A stretch of 47,711 nucleotides of DNA. Source: Burkholderiales bacterium (GTDB lineage: Bacteria; Pseudomonadota; Gammaproteobacteria; Burkholderiales; Burkholderiaceae_C). The DNA lies in the NCBI GenBank assembly GCA_016703325.1, contig JADJCH010000058.1, positions 1 through 47,711 on the forward strand. The letters run 5' to 3'. This document shows, one piece after another, positions 15,954 to 23,382 of the stretch; the stretch's first letter is position 1, and each line of letters starts with the position of its first letter. Both the position numbers and the translations under genes were made by a program. Below the pieces are notes generated by a model that was given only the letters and a program-made list of their open reading frames with translations, was not told where the DNA came from and ran no database searches.

Positions 15954-16271
15954 ATGTCCCGTTCTGCCGTCACCCTGTTGCGCCTGTGCAGCACCCTGAT
16001 TCCGCTGCTGGGGGCCTTCGCCGCCCAGGCCGCTGAAGGCAAGGATGTCTACAACCAGAACTGTGCCATGTGCCATGTGCCCGGCCTGGCCAATGCGCCC
16101 AAGTTCGGCGACAAGGCGGCCTGGGCGCCGCGCCTGGAGGCTGGTCGCGAGGCTTTGCTGACCGCTGTGCTCAAGGGCAAGGGGGCCATGCCGGCCAAGG
16201 CGGGCAACCCCAAACTCAGCGATGCCGATGCCGCCGCTGCGATGGAGTACATGCTCGCCGCCGTCAAGTGA
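15954..16271 (+). CDS. Small periplasmic cytochrome c (class I, c5-like)
   Basis: A 105-residue exported protein. The signal peptide ends at AQAAEG near residue 26, the haem site CAMCH follows at about 37-41, and GAMPAKAG supplies the probable axial methionine. The KLSDADAAAAMEYMLAAVK end is the usual C-terminal helix of cytochrome c5/c551 proteins. It shuttles electrons in the periplasm, for example to NO reductase or a terminal oxidase. GAGGAG lies 9 bases before the ATG at 15954; earlier in-frame starts lack signal-peptide character. Confidence 0.9.
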   Translation: MSRSAVTLLRLCSTLIPLLGAFAAQAAEGKDVYNQNCAMCHVPGLANAPKFGDKAAWAPRLEAGREALLTAVLKGKGAMPAKAGNPKLSDADAAAAMEYMLAAVK

Positions 16272-16292
16272 CCTGAGGCGACGGTCGCCCAC

Positions 16293-16323
16293 AAAAAAAG
16301 GCCTCGCATGCGAGGCCTTTTTT
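16293..16323. terminator. Bidirectional rho-independent terminator
   Basis: A fully palindromic A7-GGCCTCGCATGCGAGGCC-T6 element lies between convergent genes, 20 bp after the cytochrome stop and 33 bp after the fpr stop. It has a T run on both strands and should end both transcripts. Confidence 0.93.
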
Positions 16324-16356
16324 GATGCCCGTGGGGGGGCGTGTTGCCGGCCCGGA

Positions 16357-17127
16357 TCACTGCTCTGCAAAGGCACGCTCGATCACGAAGTCGCCTGGCT
16401 CGCTGGTGGAGCCTTCCTTGAAGTGGCGCTCTTCCAGCATCTTCTTCAGGTCGCGCAGCATGGCGGGCGAACCACAGATCATCACCCGGTCCTCGGCCGG
16501 GTTGAGTGCGGGCAGGCCGAAGTCGTTCCACAGCCGGCCGTCGTTGATCAGGTCGGTGATGCGTCCCTGGCGCGGGAAAGGCTCACGCGTCACGGTGGGG
16601 CAGTAGATCAGCTTGTCACCGATGACCTCGCCGAGCAGTTCGTGTTCTGGCAGGCTGTTGAACAGTTCCTGGTAGGCCAGCTCCGACACCTGACGGCAAC
16701 CGTGCACCAGGATCACCTTCTCGAAATGTTCGTAGGTGTCCGGATCCCGGACGATCGACAGCCAGGGCGCCAGGCCGGTGCCGGTGCCGAACAGGTAGAG
16801 GCGCTTGCCGGGGTTCAGGTAGTCGATCAGCAGGGTGCCGGTGGGTTTGCGGCCCACCAGGATCTTGTCGCCCACCTTCAGGTGCTGCAGCCGTGAGGTC
16901 AGCGGGCCGTCGGGCACCTTGATGCTGAAGAAGTGCAGGCTCTCCTCCCAGTTCGGGCTGGCGATGGAGTAGGCGCGCAGCAGCGGCTTGCCGTTGACCG
17001 GCAGGCCGATCATCACGAAGTGGCCGTTGGAAAACCGGAAGGCCGGGTCGCGGGTGGTGGTGAAGCTGAACAGCCGATCGGTCCAGTGGTGGACCTCGGT
17101 GACGGTTTCTTCGTTGAAGGGTTTCAT
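16357..17127 (-). CDS. fpr: Ferredoxin/flavodoxin-NADP+ reductase
   Basis: A 256-residue FAD-dependent reductase moving electrons between NADPH and ferredoxin or flavodoxin in the cytoplasm. It shows the FAD motif RAYSIASP, the NADP-binding GTGTGLAPWLSI, the HGCRQVSELAY segment, MICGSPAMLRD and the family's C-terminal FVIERAF end. The Met at 17127 (MKPFNEETV) matches the family N-terminus; an upstream open stretch does not. Upstream is a 153-bp gap to the end of the helicase gene. Confidence 0.94.
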   Translation of the reverse strand: MKPFNEETVTEVHHWTDRLFSFTTTRDPAFRFSNGHFVMIGLPVNGKPLLRAYSIASPNWEESLHFFSIKVPDGPLTSRLQHLKVGDKILVGRKPTGTLLIDYLNPGKRLYLFGTGTGLAPWLSIVRDPDTYEHFEKVILVHGCRQVSELAYQELFNSLPEHELLGEVIGDKLIYCPTVTREPFPRQGRITDLINDGRLWNDFGLPALNPAEDRVMICGSPAMLRDLKKMLEERHFKEGSTSEPGDFVIERAFAEQ

Positions 17128-17280
17128 CGCGGCGGACGGGTATGCGGTGGCCGGCAGGCCGGTGGCCAGAAGGGTGGAGAGCGGCGCCACCACCCGTCGC
17201 GCGGAACGCGCGGGACCCTAGAGGATACCCTGATTTGATGGCGAATCTTCACTTGCGGGGCCTTTGGGATTTGACATCGG

Positions 17281-19842
17281 TCATGCCGGTTTGCGGGATC
17301 TGCGGCGGTGGGCCCGGGGTGCTGCGGGCAGTTCGGCCTGCGATGCGGCCGCCTCGGCGTCGCGCAGCAGCCGGTCCAGGCGATCGGCCAGCTTCTCGGT
17401 GCTGAACTGCTCGCGCAGCCGCTCCACCATCAGCGGCAGGCTGAAGGGGCTGGGCGCACGCAGCTCGACCCAGTCGATCGGCAGGCTGGCCAGGCGGCGC
17501 AGCGTTCGGGCCAGGTGGCCGATGTCCAGTTCCTGCGCCAGCACTTCTTCGTCGGCCTGGGTCAGCAGCCGGTTGCCGGCGTCGTACTTGCGGAACACCT
17601 CGTAGAAGAGGCTGGAGGAGGCCTGCAGCTGCCGCGTGCTCTTGGGCGCCCCGGGGTAGCCGGTGAACACCAGCCCGGCCACGCGGGCGATCTCCCGGAA
17701 GCGCCGCTGCGCCAGCGCCCCGGCGTTCAGGCTGGCCAGCACATCCGGCAAAAGTGGGGCGCTGCCGAACAGTGCGCCGGTCTGCAGCCGCTCCAGCGCC
17801 ACCGGTTCGGCGCTGAGCAGCTCCAGTCCGTAGTCGTTCACCGACAGCGAAAAGGTGTTGGGTGCACCTTGTGCCAATCGCCAGGCCAGCAGGTGCGCCA
17901 GGCCGATGTGCACGTTGCGACCGGCAAAGGGGTAGAGCATCAGGTGATGCCCCTCGCGGGAGCGGAAGTGTTCCACCAGCAGCGACCCTCGGTTCGGCAG
18001 ATGGGACACGCGGCGCTGTGTGGCCAACATCGGCCCGGCCGCCTGCAGTTCCGGCACCTCCAGCCGTGAGGGCGGTGGCTCGCCGGCCGGGACCGATGCG
18101 GCCAGGTGCAGCAGGTCCTGCACCGTGTCGGCCAGTTCACTGGACAGCGGCATCTTGCCGCCGCCCCAGACGGGAATCGCCCCACGTCGTCGGGGCGCCG
18201 GGCGCACGTAGGCGGCCATGTCGCGCAGCCGCACGAATTCCAGCGCCCGCCCGGCGAAGAAGAAGCCGTCTCCCGGTTTCAGCCGCGCAATGAACCCCTC
18301 CTCGATGTGCCCCAGCGTGCCGCCGGAGAGCCACTTCACCGCCAGGCTGCTGTCGCTGACGATGGTGCCCACCTGCAGCCGGTGGCGCCGGGCGATGCCG
18401 CGGTCGCTCACGCGGTACAGACCGGCCTCGTCGGGCTGGATGCGGTGGTACTCCGGGTAGGCGCCCAGGCTGCCGCCGCCGTGTTCGACGAAAGCCAGCG
18501 CCCAGTCGAAATGCTCCTGCGGCAGATTCCGGTAGGCATGCGCGCCGCGTACCTCCTCGACCATCTCCTCCCGGCGAAAACCGCCGCCCAGCGCCACCGT
18601 CACCAGGTGCTGCACCAGCACATCCAGCGGCGCGTCCGGGCTCTTGCGCGCCTCCACCCGGCCGGCCAGCGCAGCTTCCCGGGCGGCGGCGGCCTCCACC
18701 AGCTCCATCGTGTTCGTCGGCACCAGGGTGATGCGGCTGGGCCGCCCGGGTGCGTGGCCCGAGCGGCCGGCGCGCTGCAGCAGCCGGGCGATGCCCTTGG
18801 CCGAGCCGATCTGCAGCACCCGCTCCACCGGCAGGAAGTCCACCCCCAGGTCCAGCGAGGAGGTGGCCACCACCGCCTTGAGCGCGCCGGCCTTCAGCCC
18901 CGCCTCCACCCAGCCGCGCACCGAGGGGTCCAGCGAGCCGTGATGCAGCGCGATCAGCCCGGCCCAGTCCGGCCGCGCATCCAGCAGCAGCTGGTACCAG
19001 ATCTCCGCCTGCGAGCGGGTGTTGGTGAAGATCAGGCTGGTGGCGGCCTGCTCGATCTGCGCCACCACCGGGTCGCGCATCTGCGCGCCCAGGTGCCCGC
19101 CCCAGGAGAAGCGCCCAGCGTCTGCCGGCAGCAGGGTGTCGATGCGCAGCTCCTTGGGCACCCGGCCGCGCACCAGGCGCCCGGCGCGTTGCGGTCCCAG
19201 CAGCGTGGCCATTGCCTCGTCCAGGTTGCCCAGCGTGGCCGAGACGCCCCACACCACCAGCTGCGGATTCCAGCGCTGCAGCCGCGCCAGCGCCAGCTGC
19301 ACCTGCACGCCGCGCTTGTTGCCGATCAGCTCGTGCCACTCGTCCACCACCACCGTGTGCACGCCCTGCAGCTCCGCCTGGGCGTGTTCGCGGGTGAGCA
19401 TCAGCGACAGCGATTCCGGCGTCGTCACCAGCACGCTGGGCCAGCGCCGGTCTTGCCGCGCGCGCTCGGCAGAAGGCGTGTCGCCGCTGCGCAGCCCGAC
19501 CGTCCAGGCCGGCGCCAGCGGGGTCAGCGGCAGCGCCAGCGCGCGGGTGGTGTCGGCCGCCAGCGCCCGCATCGGCGTCAGCCAGAGGATGCCCAGCGGC
19601 GGCGCCTGGCGGGCCGACAGGTCAATGCCCAGCGCTGCTGCCCGCGCCAGCGCCCCCAAACCCACGGCATAGGTCTTGCCCGCGCCGGTGGTGGCGTGCA
19701 GCAGCCCGCTTTCGCCCGCGGCCATGGCCGCCCAGACTTCGCGCTGGAACTCGAAGGGCGTCCAGCCGCGCTCGGCGAACCAGCGTTCGGCGAACCCGAG
19801 GTCCGGGCTCGGGGGCGGGTGCGGTGAATTCTGGGAGGTCAC
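17281..19842 (-). CDS. Ligase-associated DEXH-box DNA helicase (Lhr family)
   Basis: An 853-residue superfamily 2 helicase. TTGAGKT (51-57) is the Walker A motif, LWLTPMRALA motif Ia, VVDEWHEL the DEXH box, WGVSATLGN motif III, TNTRSQAE motif IV and QRAGRSGH motif VI; the Lhr-type C-terminal domain follows. It matches the ligase-associated helicase branch that usually sits with an ATP-dependent DNA ligase, an exonuclease and a phosphoesterase; none of these is in the window. The start is a GTG that overlaps the stop of the upstream PIN-toxin gene (GTGA), so it appears translationally coupled to a toxin-antitoxin pair. Confidence 0.9.
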   Translation of the reverse strand: MTSQNSPHPPPSPDLGFAERWFAERGWTPFEFQREVWAAMAAGESGLLHATTGAGKTYAVGLGALARAAALGIDLSARQAPPLGILWLTPMRALAADTTRALALPLTPLAPAWTVGLRSGDTPSAERARQDRRWPSVLVTTPESLSLMLTREHAQAELQGVHTVVVDEWHELIGNKRGVQVQLALARLQRWNPQLVVWGVSATLGNLDEAMATLLGPQRAGRLVRGRVPKELRIDTLLPADAGRFSWGGHLGAQMRDPVVAQIEQAATSLIFTNTRSQAEIWYQLLLDARPDWAGLIALHHGSLDPSVRGWVEAGLKAGALKAVVATSSLDLGVDFLPVERVLQIGSAKGIARLLQRAGRSGHAPGRPSRITLVPTNTMELVEAAAAREAALAGRVEARKSPDAPLDVLVQHLVTVALGGGFRREEMVEEVRGAHAYRNLPQEHFDWALAFVEHGGGSLGAYPEYHRIQPDEAGLYRVSDRGIARRHRLQVGTIVSDSSLAVKWLSGGTLGHIEEGFIARLKPGDGFFFAGRALEFVRLRDMAAYVRPAPRRRGAIPVWGGGKMPLSSELADTVQDLLHLAASVPAGEPPPSRLEVPELQAAGPMLATQRRVSHLPNRGSLLVEHFRSREGHHLMLYPFAGRNVHIGLAHLLAWRLAQGAPNTFSLSVNDYGLELLSAEPVALERLQTGALFGSAPLLPDVLASLNAGALAQRRFREIARVAGLVFTGYPGAPKSTRQLQASSSLFYEVFRKYDAGNRLLTQADEEVLAQELDIGHLARTLRRLASLPIDWVELRAPSPFSLPLMVERLREQFSTEKLADRLDRLLRDAEAAASQAELPAAPRAHRRRSRKPA

Positions 19843-20225
19843 ACCCGCAGGATGCTGTCGCTGTAGCGGGCGACGGTGGCGTCATGCGTCAGCAGTCGCA
19901 TCGGTTCCACCAGGGCCTGCGCCACCAGCAGCCGGTCGAAGGGGTCCTGGTGGTGGGGCGGGAGGTCCTCCACCGCCGAGGCATGATGGGCTTCGATCGC
20001 CAGCAGCCGATAGCCGGAAACCTGAAACCAGCGCAGCGCCTCCTGACCCGACACCGGCATGTCCCCTCGCGCCAATGCGTGTTTGATCGCGATCTCCCAG
20101 ACCGACACCGCACTGACCCACACCGACGCGTGCGGCGCCGAGAGCAGTTCGCGAGCCCGGGCGGACAGCCGCGGGCTGTCGGTGATCGCCCACAGCGCCA
20201 CGTGGGTGTCCAGCAGCAGGTTCAC
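19839..20225 (-). CDS. PIN-domain toxin (VapC-like)
   Basis: A 128-residue single PIN domain, a Mg-dependent RNase. The acidic quartet is visible: Asp6 (LLLDTHVALW), Glu44 (VWEIAIK), Asp94/Asp97 (DPFDRLLVAQAL) and Asp115. It belongs to the PIN branch paired with Phd/YefM antitoxins. The GTG start overlaps the antitoxin stop (GTGA) and no ribosome site precedes it. Its stop in turn overlaps the helicase start. Confidence 0.9.
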   Translation of the reverse strand: MNLLLDTHVALWAITDSPRLSARARELLSAPHASVWVSAVSVWEIAIKHALARGDMPVSGQEALRWFQVSGYRLLAIEAHHASAVEDLPPHHQDPFDRLLVAQALVEPMRLLTHDATVARYSDSILRV

Positions 20226-20473
20226 GGCGCGGCAGCCTGGCCGAGGAAGAGCCGGGCGACTTCGTCGTTGTGGGCGTCGATGTCGTCGGGCACCTCGAAA
20301 TGGCCTTTGGCTGCGCCAATGCGCGGGCCGGCGGAACCCTCGGCGATCGGCAGCAACCGCGCTGCAGGTCGGCCGTTGCGGGCGATGACGATCTCGCGTT
20401 CCCGGCCCTGCTCGATGTCGTCGACCAGACGCGACAGCGATGACTTGGCCTGAAGCATGTTGACGGGTTGCAT
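20222..20473 (-). CDS. Antitoxin, Phd/YefM family
   Basis: An 83-residue antitoxin. The N-terminal DNA-binding part has the Phd pattern AKSSLSRLVDDIEQG and EIVIARNGRPAARLLP; the C-terminal half (DDIDAHNDEVARLFLG) should bind and neutralise the PIN toxin encoded next. GGAGG precedes the ATG. The upstream 160 bp contains TTAG-N10-CTAA (about 20511-20528) including a tandem AGTCT, a plausible autoregulatory operator. Confidence 0.88.
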   Translation of the reverse strand: MQPVNMLQAKSSLSRLVDDIEQGREREIVIARNGRPAARLLPIAEGSAGPRIGAAKGHFEVPDDIDAHNDEVARLFLGQAAAP

Positions 20474-20632
20474 GCAGCCTCCTGGAAGCTCTGAAAGGTG
20501 GGAGACACGCTTAGTCTAGTCTGGCTAACCCATCTCGGCCATTTCGGCAATCGACGCTGCACCATGGGCCACGGACCGGGCAGGTCGCATTTTTCCTAGC
20601 GCCCGCTCCTGCAGGGCCGATAGCCTGCCGGC

Positions 20633-20965
20633 ATGACGCTCCCTCGCACTTTTTCACGCGTCCAGCGCCGCGCGCTGCGCGCCCTGGCCCTGCTCGCCCT
20701 GGTGACCACCTGGTTCTTCAACCTGGCCTACTTCGCCGGCGGGGGCAGCGTGCTGCCGCAGGTGTTCTTCCGTGATGCGGCGGCCAATGCGCTGACCACC
20801 GCGATCACGCTGGATGTCTATCTTGCGGCACTGGCCTTCAGCGCCTGGGTGCTGGCCGAGCGGCGGGTGCGCCGGCCCTGGGGGTATGTGCTGGGCTGCT
20901 TCGGCATCGGGCTGGCGGTGGCGCTGCCGCTGTACCTGGCCAACCGGCGTGAGCGGGCCGGCTGA
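20633..20965 (+). CDS. DUF2834-type small membrane protein
   Basis: A 110-residue inner-membrane protein with about three hydrophobic helices: ALALLALVTTWFFN, TTAITLDVYLAALAFSAWVL and WGYVLGCFGIGLAVALPLYL, ending in a charged NRRERAG. The ITLDVYL...SAW...E...R...LPLYL pattern is that of DUF2834. Codon third positions are strongly GC as in neighbouring genes, which supports it over the antisense reading frame. The function is unknown. Confidence 0.78.
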   Translation: MTLPRTFSRVQRRALRALALLALVTTWFFNLAYFAGGGSVLPQVFFRDAAANALTTAITLDVYLAALAFSAWVLAERRVRRPWGYVLGCFGIGLAVALPLYLANRRERAG

Positions 20966-21886
20966 GGCTCTGCCCGCCCCGGTGGGTGAGTTGCCAGCGC
21001 TGTCCACCGCAGCCCCCATCGCCAGTGGCCACTGTTCGCCGGGTGTGCCGTCGTTGCCCGGCTGGACCTGGCGCAGCAACTCGGTCAACGCCGCACCGGC
21101 CAGCCCGCGCAGGTCGCGCGCCAGGTGGGACTGGTCGAAGAAGCCGGCCTCCTGCGCCAGCGCCGCACCCCGGCCCCGGGCGGCAGAGGGATCACGCAGC
21201 GCGCCGTGCAGCAGCTCGCGCAGACGCAGCAGCCGCTGGAACTGCTTCGGTCCCATTCCGAAGGTGCCCGCAAAGAGGCGTTGCAGCTGGCGCGTGCCCG
21301 GTGCCTGGGGGGCTGCTGTGCCGCCCGGCAGCAGGCCGGCGTCCCGCTGCAGCTGCAGCGCCCGGCACCGGGCGTCCTCCTGCCGCGGGTGCCGCTGCAC
21401 CCGGCGGCGCAGTGCATCGAAGAGCAGGGTCAGACGCTCCCGATCGTCGCGGGCTTCCTGCAGGGCGTCCAACACCGCGTTCCAGGACGGGCCGTCCACT
21501 GCGTCCAGCGCCGTCGTATGGTCGGCCAGTTGCGCGCCGATCGGGCCCAGCCAGCCGGCGACTGCCTCCGGTCGCAGGATCAGGCCGACCGCGCTCACCT
21601 CGCCTTCGTGAGCAAAGGTGCTGGGTTGGGTCGACGGGCCGATCAGCGCCGCCGCGGGCAGCAGGGGCGCGGCGGCGGCTTCCGCACCATCGCCGGGGGG
21701 CACCTGCCGCACCGTGCCGGACAGTCGCAGCACCAGCTGGCTGCTGACGCGCCCCGGAAAACAGCTGCGTCCCAGCCCTGCGGGAGCCCGCACGATCACC
21801 GCGCCTTCGATCCAGGGCCGCAGGTCGGCAGGCGCGGCAAAAGGCTGCAGCGGCGGCGGGAAGGGTAGCGGCCGTTCGTGGTCCAA
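20654..21886 (-). CDS. AraC-family transcriptional regulator with unusually long antisense tail
   Basis: An N-terminal ligand-type domain (LRPWIEGAVIVRA, SSQLVLRLSG, then GPSTQPSTFAHEGEVSAVGL) is followed by an AraC HTH domain (LQRLFAGTFGMGPKQFQRLL, then EAGFFDQSHLARDLR). No ATG fits the start; a TTG at 21886, with TGAGG about 9 bases upstream and 11 bases after the preceding stop, is the best choice. The HTH ends near base 21050, but the frame has no stop until 20654, running antisense through all of the DUF2834 gene. The intact product would be about 410 residues instead of the usual 270-300. A frameshift or sequence error before the stop cannot be excluded. Confidence 0.7.
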   Translation of the reverse strand: MDHERPLPFPPPLQPFAAPADLRPWIEGAVIVRAPAGLGRSCFPGRVSSQLVLRLSGTVRQVPPGDGAEAAAAPLLPAAALIGPSTQPSTFAHEGEVSAVGLILRPEAVAGWLGPIGAQLADHTTALDAVDGPSWNAVLDALQEARDDRERLTLLFDALRRRVQRHPRQEDARCRALQLQRDAGLLPGGTAAPQAPGTRQLQRLFAGTFGMGPKQFQRLLRLRELLHGALRDPSAARGRGAALAQEAGFFDQSHLARDLRGLAGAALTELLRQVQPGNDGTPGEQWPLAMGAAVDSAGNSPTGAGRASAGPLTPVGQVQRQRHRQPDAEAAQHIPPGPAHPPLGQHPGAEGQCRKIDIQRDRGGQRIGRRITEEHLRQHAAPAGEVGQVEEPGGHQGEQGQGAQRAALDA

Positions 21887-21897
21887 GACGGTGCGCC

Positions 21898-22416
21898 TCA
21901 GCGGGATGCGGTCGGTGCACTCACAGGTTCTGACCCCGCAACGGGCAGCAGGGCAGGGCAGTCCCGGTCCGCCGCCGGTCGGCGCCACAGCGTGAAGCGC
22001 GCGCCGCTGTCCAGGTCGCGGTAGCTGTGGTGCCGGGCGGCCACTTCCACGATGTCCGTGCAGTAACTCTGCCCCGGTGGCAGCCAGAAGTTGGCCGTGG
22101 CCTGGAGCACCCGGTAACACATGCGCCGCCCTTCCCAGTGCACCTGCGCCACGGCGGCGAAGGGTTGCGGGTCGTCGGCGGTGCGGCCGCACATCTGCAG
22201 CCGGCCGTCGGGCAGGAACTCGTCCCAGGCCCAGCAGCTGCGGCCTCCGTCCTCGGAGTTGCACCACAGGCCCAGCAGGGCCTGGTGGAGTGGCGAAGTG
22301 GACTCCGGCCGGGGTGGCGTGGTGGTCGGGGCGTTGAAGGCTGCGCTGAAGGGAGCGGCGCAGGACGCCAGCCACCAGGGCAGCAGGGCCAGGGCGGTGC
22401 GGTGGGCGGGTGTCAC
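21898..22416 (-). CDS. Putative cysteine-rich lipoprotein of unknown function
   Basis: A 172-residue protein with a GTG start, a hydrophobic signal stretch and the lipobox LASC (Cys19). The mature part has paired cysteines and aromatics: LWCNSEDGGRSCWAWDEF, GRLQMCGRT, GRRMCYRV and SYCTDIVE. This reads like a small beta-rich lipoprotein stabilised by disulfides. No family is recognised. It is 11 bp upstream of the AraC-type gene and probably in one operon with it. No clear ribosome site supports the start. Confidence 0.62.
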   Translation of the reverse strand: MTPAHRTALALLPWWLASCAAPFSAAFNAPTTTPPRPESTSPLHQALLGLWCNSEDGGRSCWAWDEFLPDGRLQMCGRTADDPQPFAAVAQVHWEGRRMCYRVLQATANFWLPPGQSYCTDIVEVAARHHSYRDLDSGARFTLWRRPAADRDCPALLPVAGSEPVSAPTASR

Positions 22417-22529
22417 GGGTGGTGAGGCGGCAGTCCTGCCGATTCTGGCGGCGTGGGCCGGGTCTGCCCATCCTGGGGAAGTCCCGGGGCGTTCCGGTCC
22501 GCTCCAGCCCGATCGACGTGAGGCGTTGC

Positions 22530-22558
22530 TGACCTGCCGGTCAGTTTGTTCCCGGTCA
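22530..22558. promoter_or_regulatory. Candidate operator upstream of ABC exporter operon
   Basis: TGACC-N4-GGTCA forms a dyad at 22530-22543, and CCGGTCA recurs at 22537 and 22552, 15 bases apart. The elements lie 20-50 bp before the ABC ATPase start, where a repressor or activator could act. The regulator is unknown. Confidence 0.4.
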
Positions 22559-22578
22559 ATCCTGACGCGCCGTAGGGG

Positions 22579-23367
22579 GTGCAGCATCTGCGCATGGTTC
22601 GAAGTGAGACTTCCGTCGCGGCGCGGGCGCCGGTGGAGCCGGGGACCGGCGCCGAGCCGCTGTTTGTGGTGCGCGATCTGTCCAAGGTCTACCGTACCGG
22701 AGAGGACGGGGACGAGCTGCAGGTGCAGGCCCTTCGTGGTGTCAACCTGGAGGTGGGTGCCGGGGAGTTCGTGGTGCTGCTGGGCGCTTCGGGCAGTGGC
22801 AAGTCCACGCTGCTGAACATCCTGGGCGGGCTGGAGGTGGCCAGCAGCGGGTCGGTGCGTTACGCCGGTACCGAGCTGACCACGCTGGACGAGGAGGCGC
22901 TGACGCGCTACCGCCGCGTCAACGTGGGCTTCGTGTTCCAGTTCTACAACCTGATCCCCAGCCTGACCGCACGGGAGAACGTCAGCCTGGTCACCGACAT
23001 CGTCGAGGCGCCGATGGATGCGGACGAGGCGCTGGACCGCGTCGGCCTGGCGCCGCGGCGCCACCACTTTCCGTCACAGCTCTCGGGTGGCGAGCAGCAG
23101 CGCGTGGCCATCGCCCGGGCCATCGTCAAACGCCCGCAGGTGCTGCTGTGCGACGAGCCCACCGGCGCGCTGGACTACCCCACCGGCAAGCGGGTGCTGG
23201 AGGTGATCGAGCAGATCCACCGGGAGCTGGGCACCACCGTGCTGGTGATCACCCACAACGCCGCCATCGCAGCCATGGCCGACCGCGTGGTCCACCTCGG
23301 CGACGGGCGCATCCAGCGCGAGGAGCGCAACGCCCGGCGCGCCAGCCCCTCCGAGTTGTCGTGGTAG
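22579..23367 (+). CDS. ABC exporter ATP-binding protein (LolD/MacB-type)
   Basis: A 262-residue ATPase with Walker A GASGSGKST, Q-loop in FVFQFYNL, signature LSGGEQQRVAIARA, Walker B VLLCDEPTGALD and H-loop VITHNA. It falls in the LolD/MacB/DevA group that powers FtsX-type permeases in mechanotransmission or efflux. The first Met (22579) or the Met at 22594 may start it; the first 27 residues are not conserved in character. It is the first gene of an ATPase-permease-adaptor operon. Confidence 0.92.
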   Translation: MQHLRMVRSETSVAARAPVEPGTGAEPLFVVRDLSKVYRTGEDGDELQVQALRGVNLEVGAGEFVVLLGASGSGKSTLLNILGGLEVASSGSVRYAGTELTTLDEEALTRYRRVNVGFVFQFYNLIPSLTARENVSLVTDIVEAPMDADEALDRVGLAPRRHHFPSQLSGGEQQRVAIARAIVKRPQVLLCDEPTGALDYPTGKRVLEVIEQIHRELGTTVLVITHNAAIAAMADRVVHLGDGRIQREERNARRASPSELSW

Positions 23368-23382
23368 CCGTCGAACCGCGCC

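Noticed and set aside
18106..19827. 573-codon plus-strand frame
   Set aside because: Antisense to the helicase, which has all SF2 motifs.
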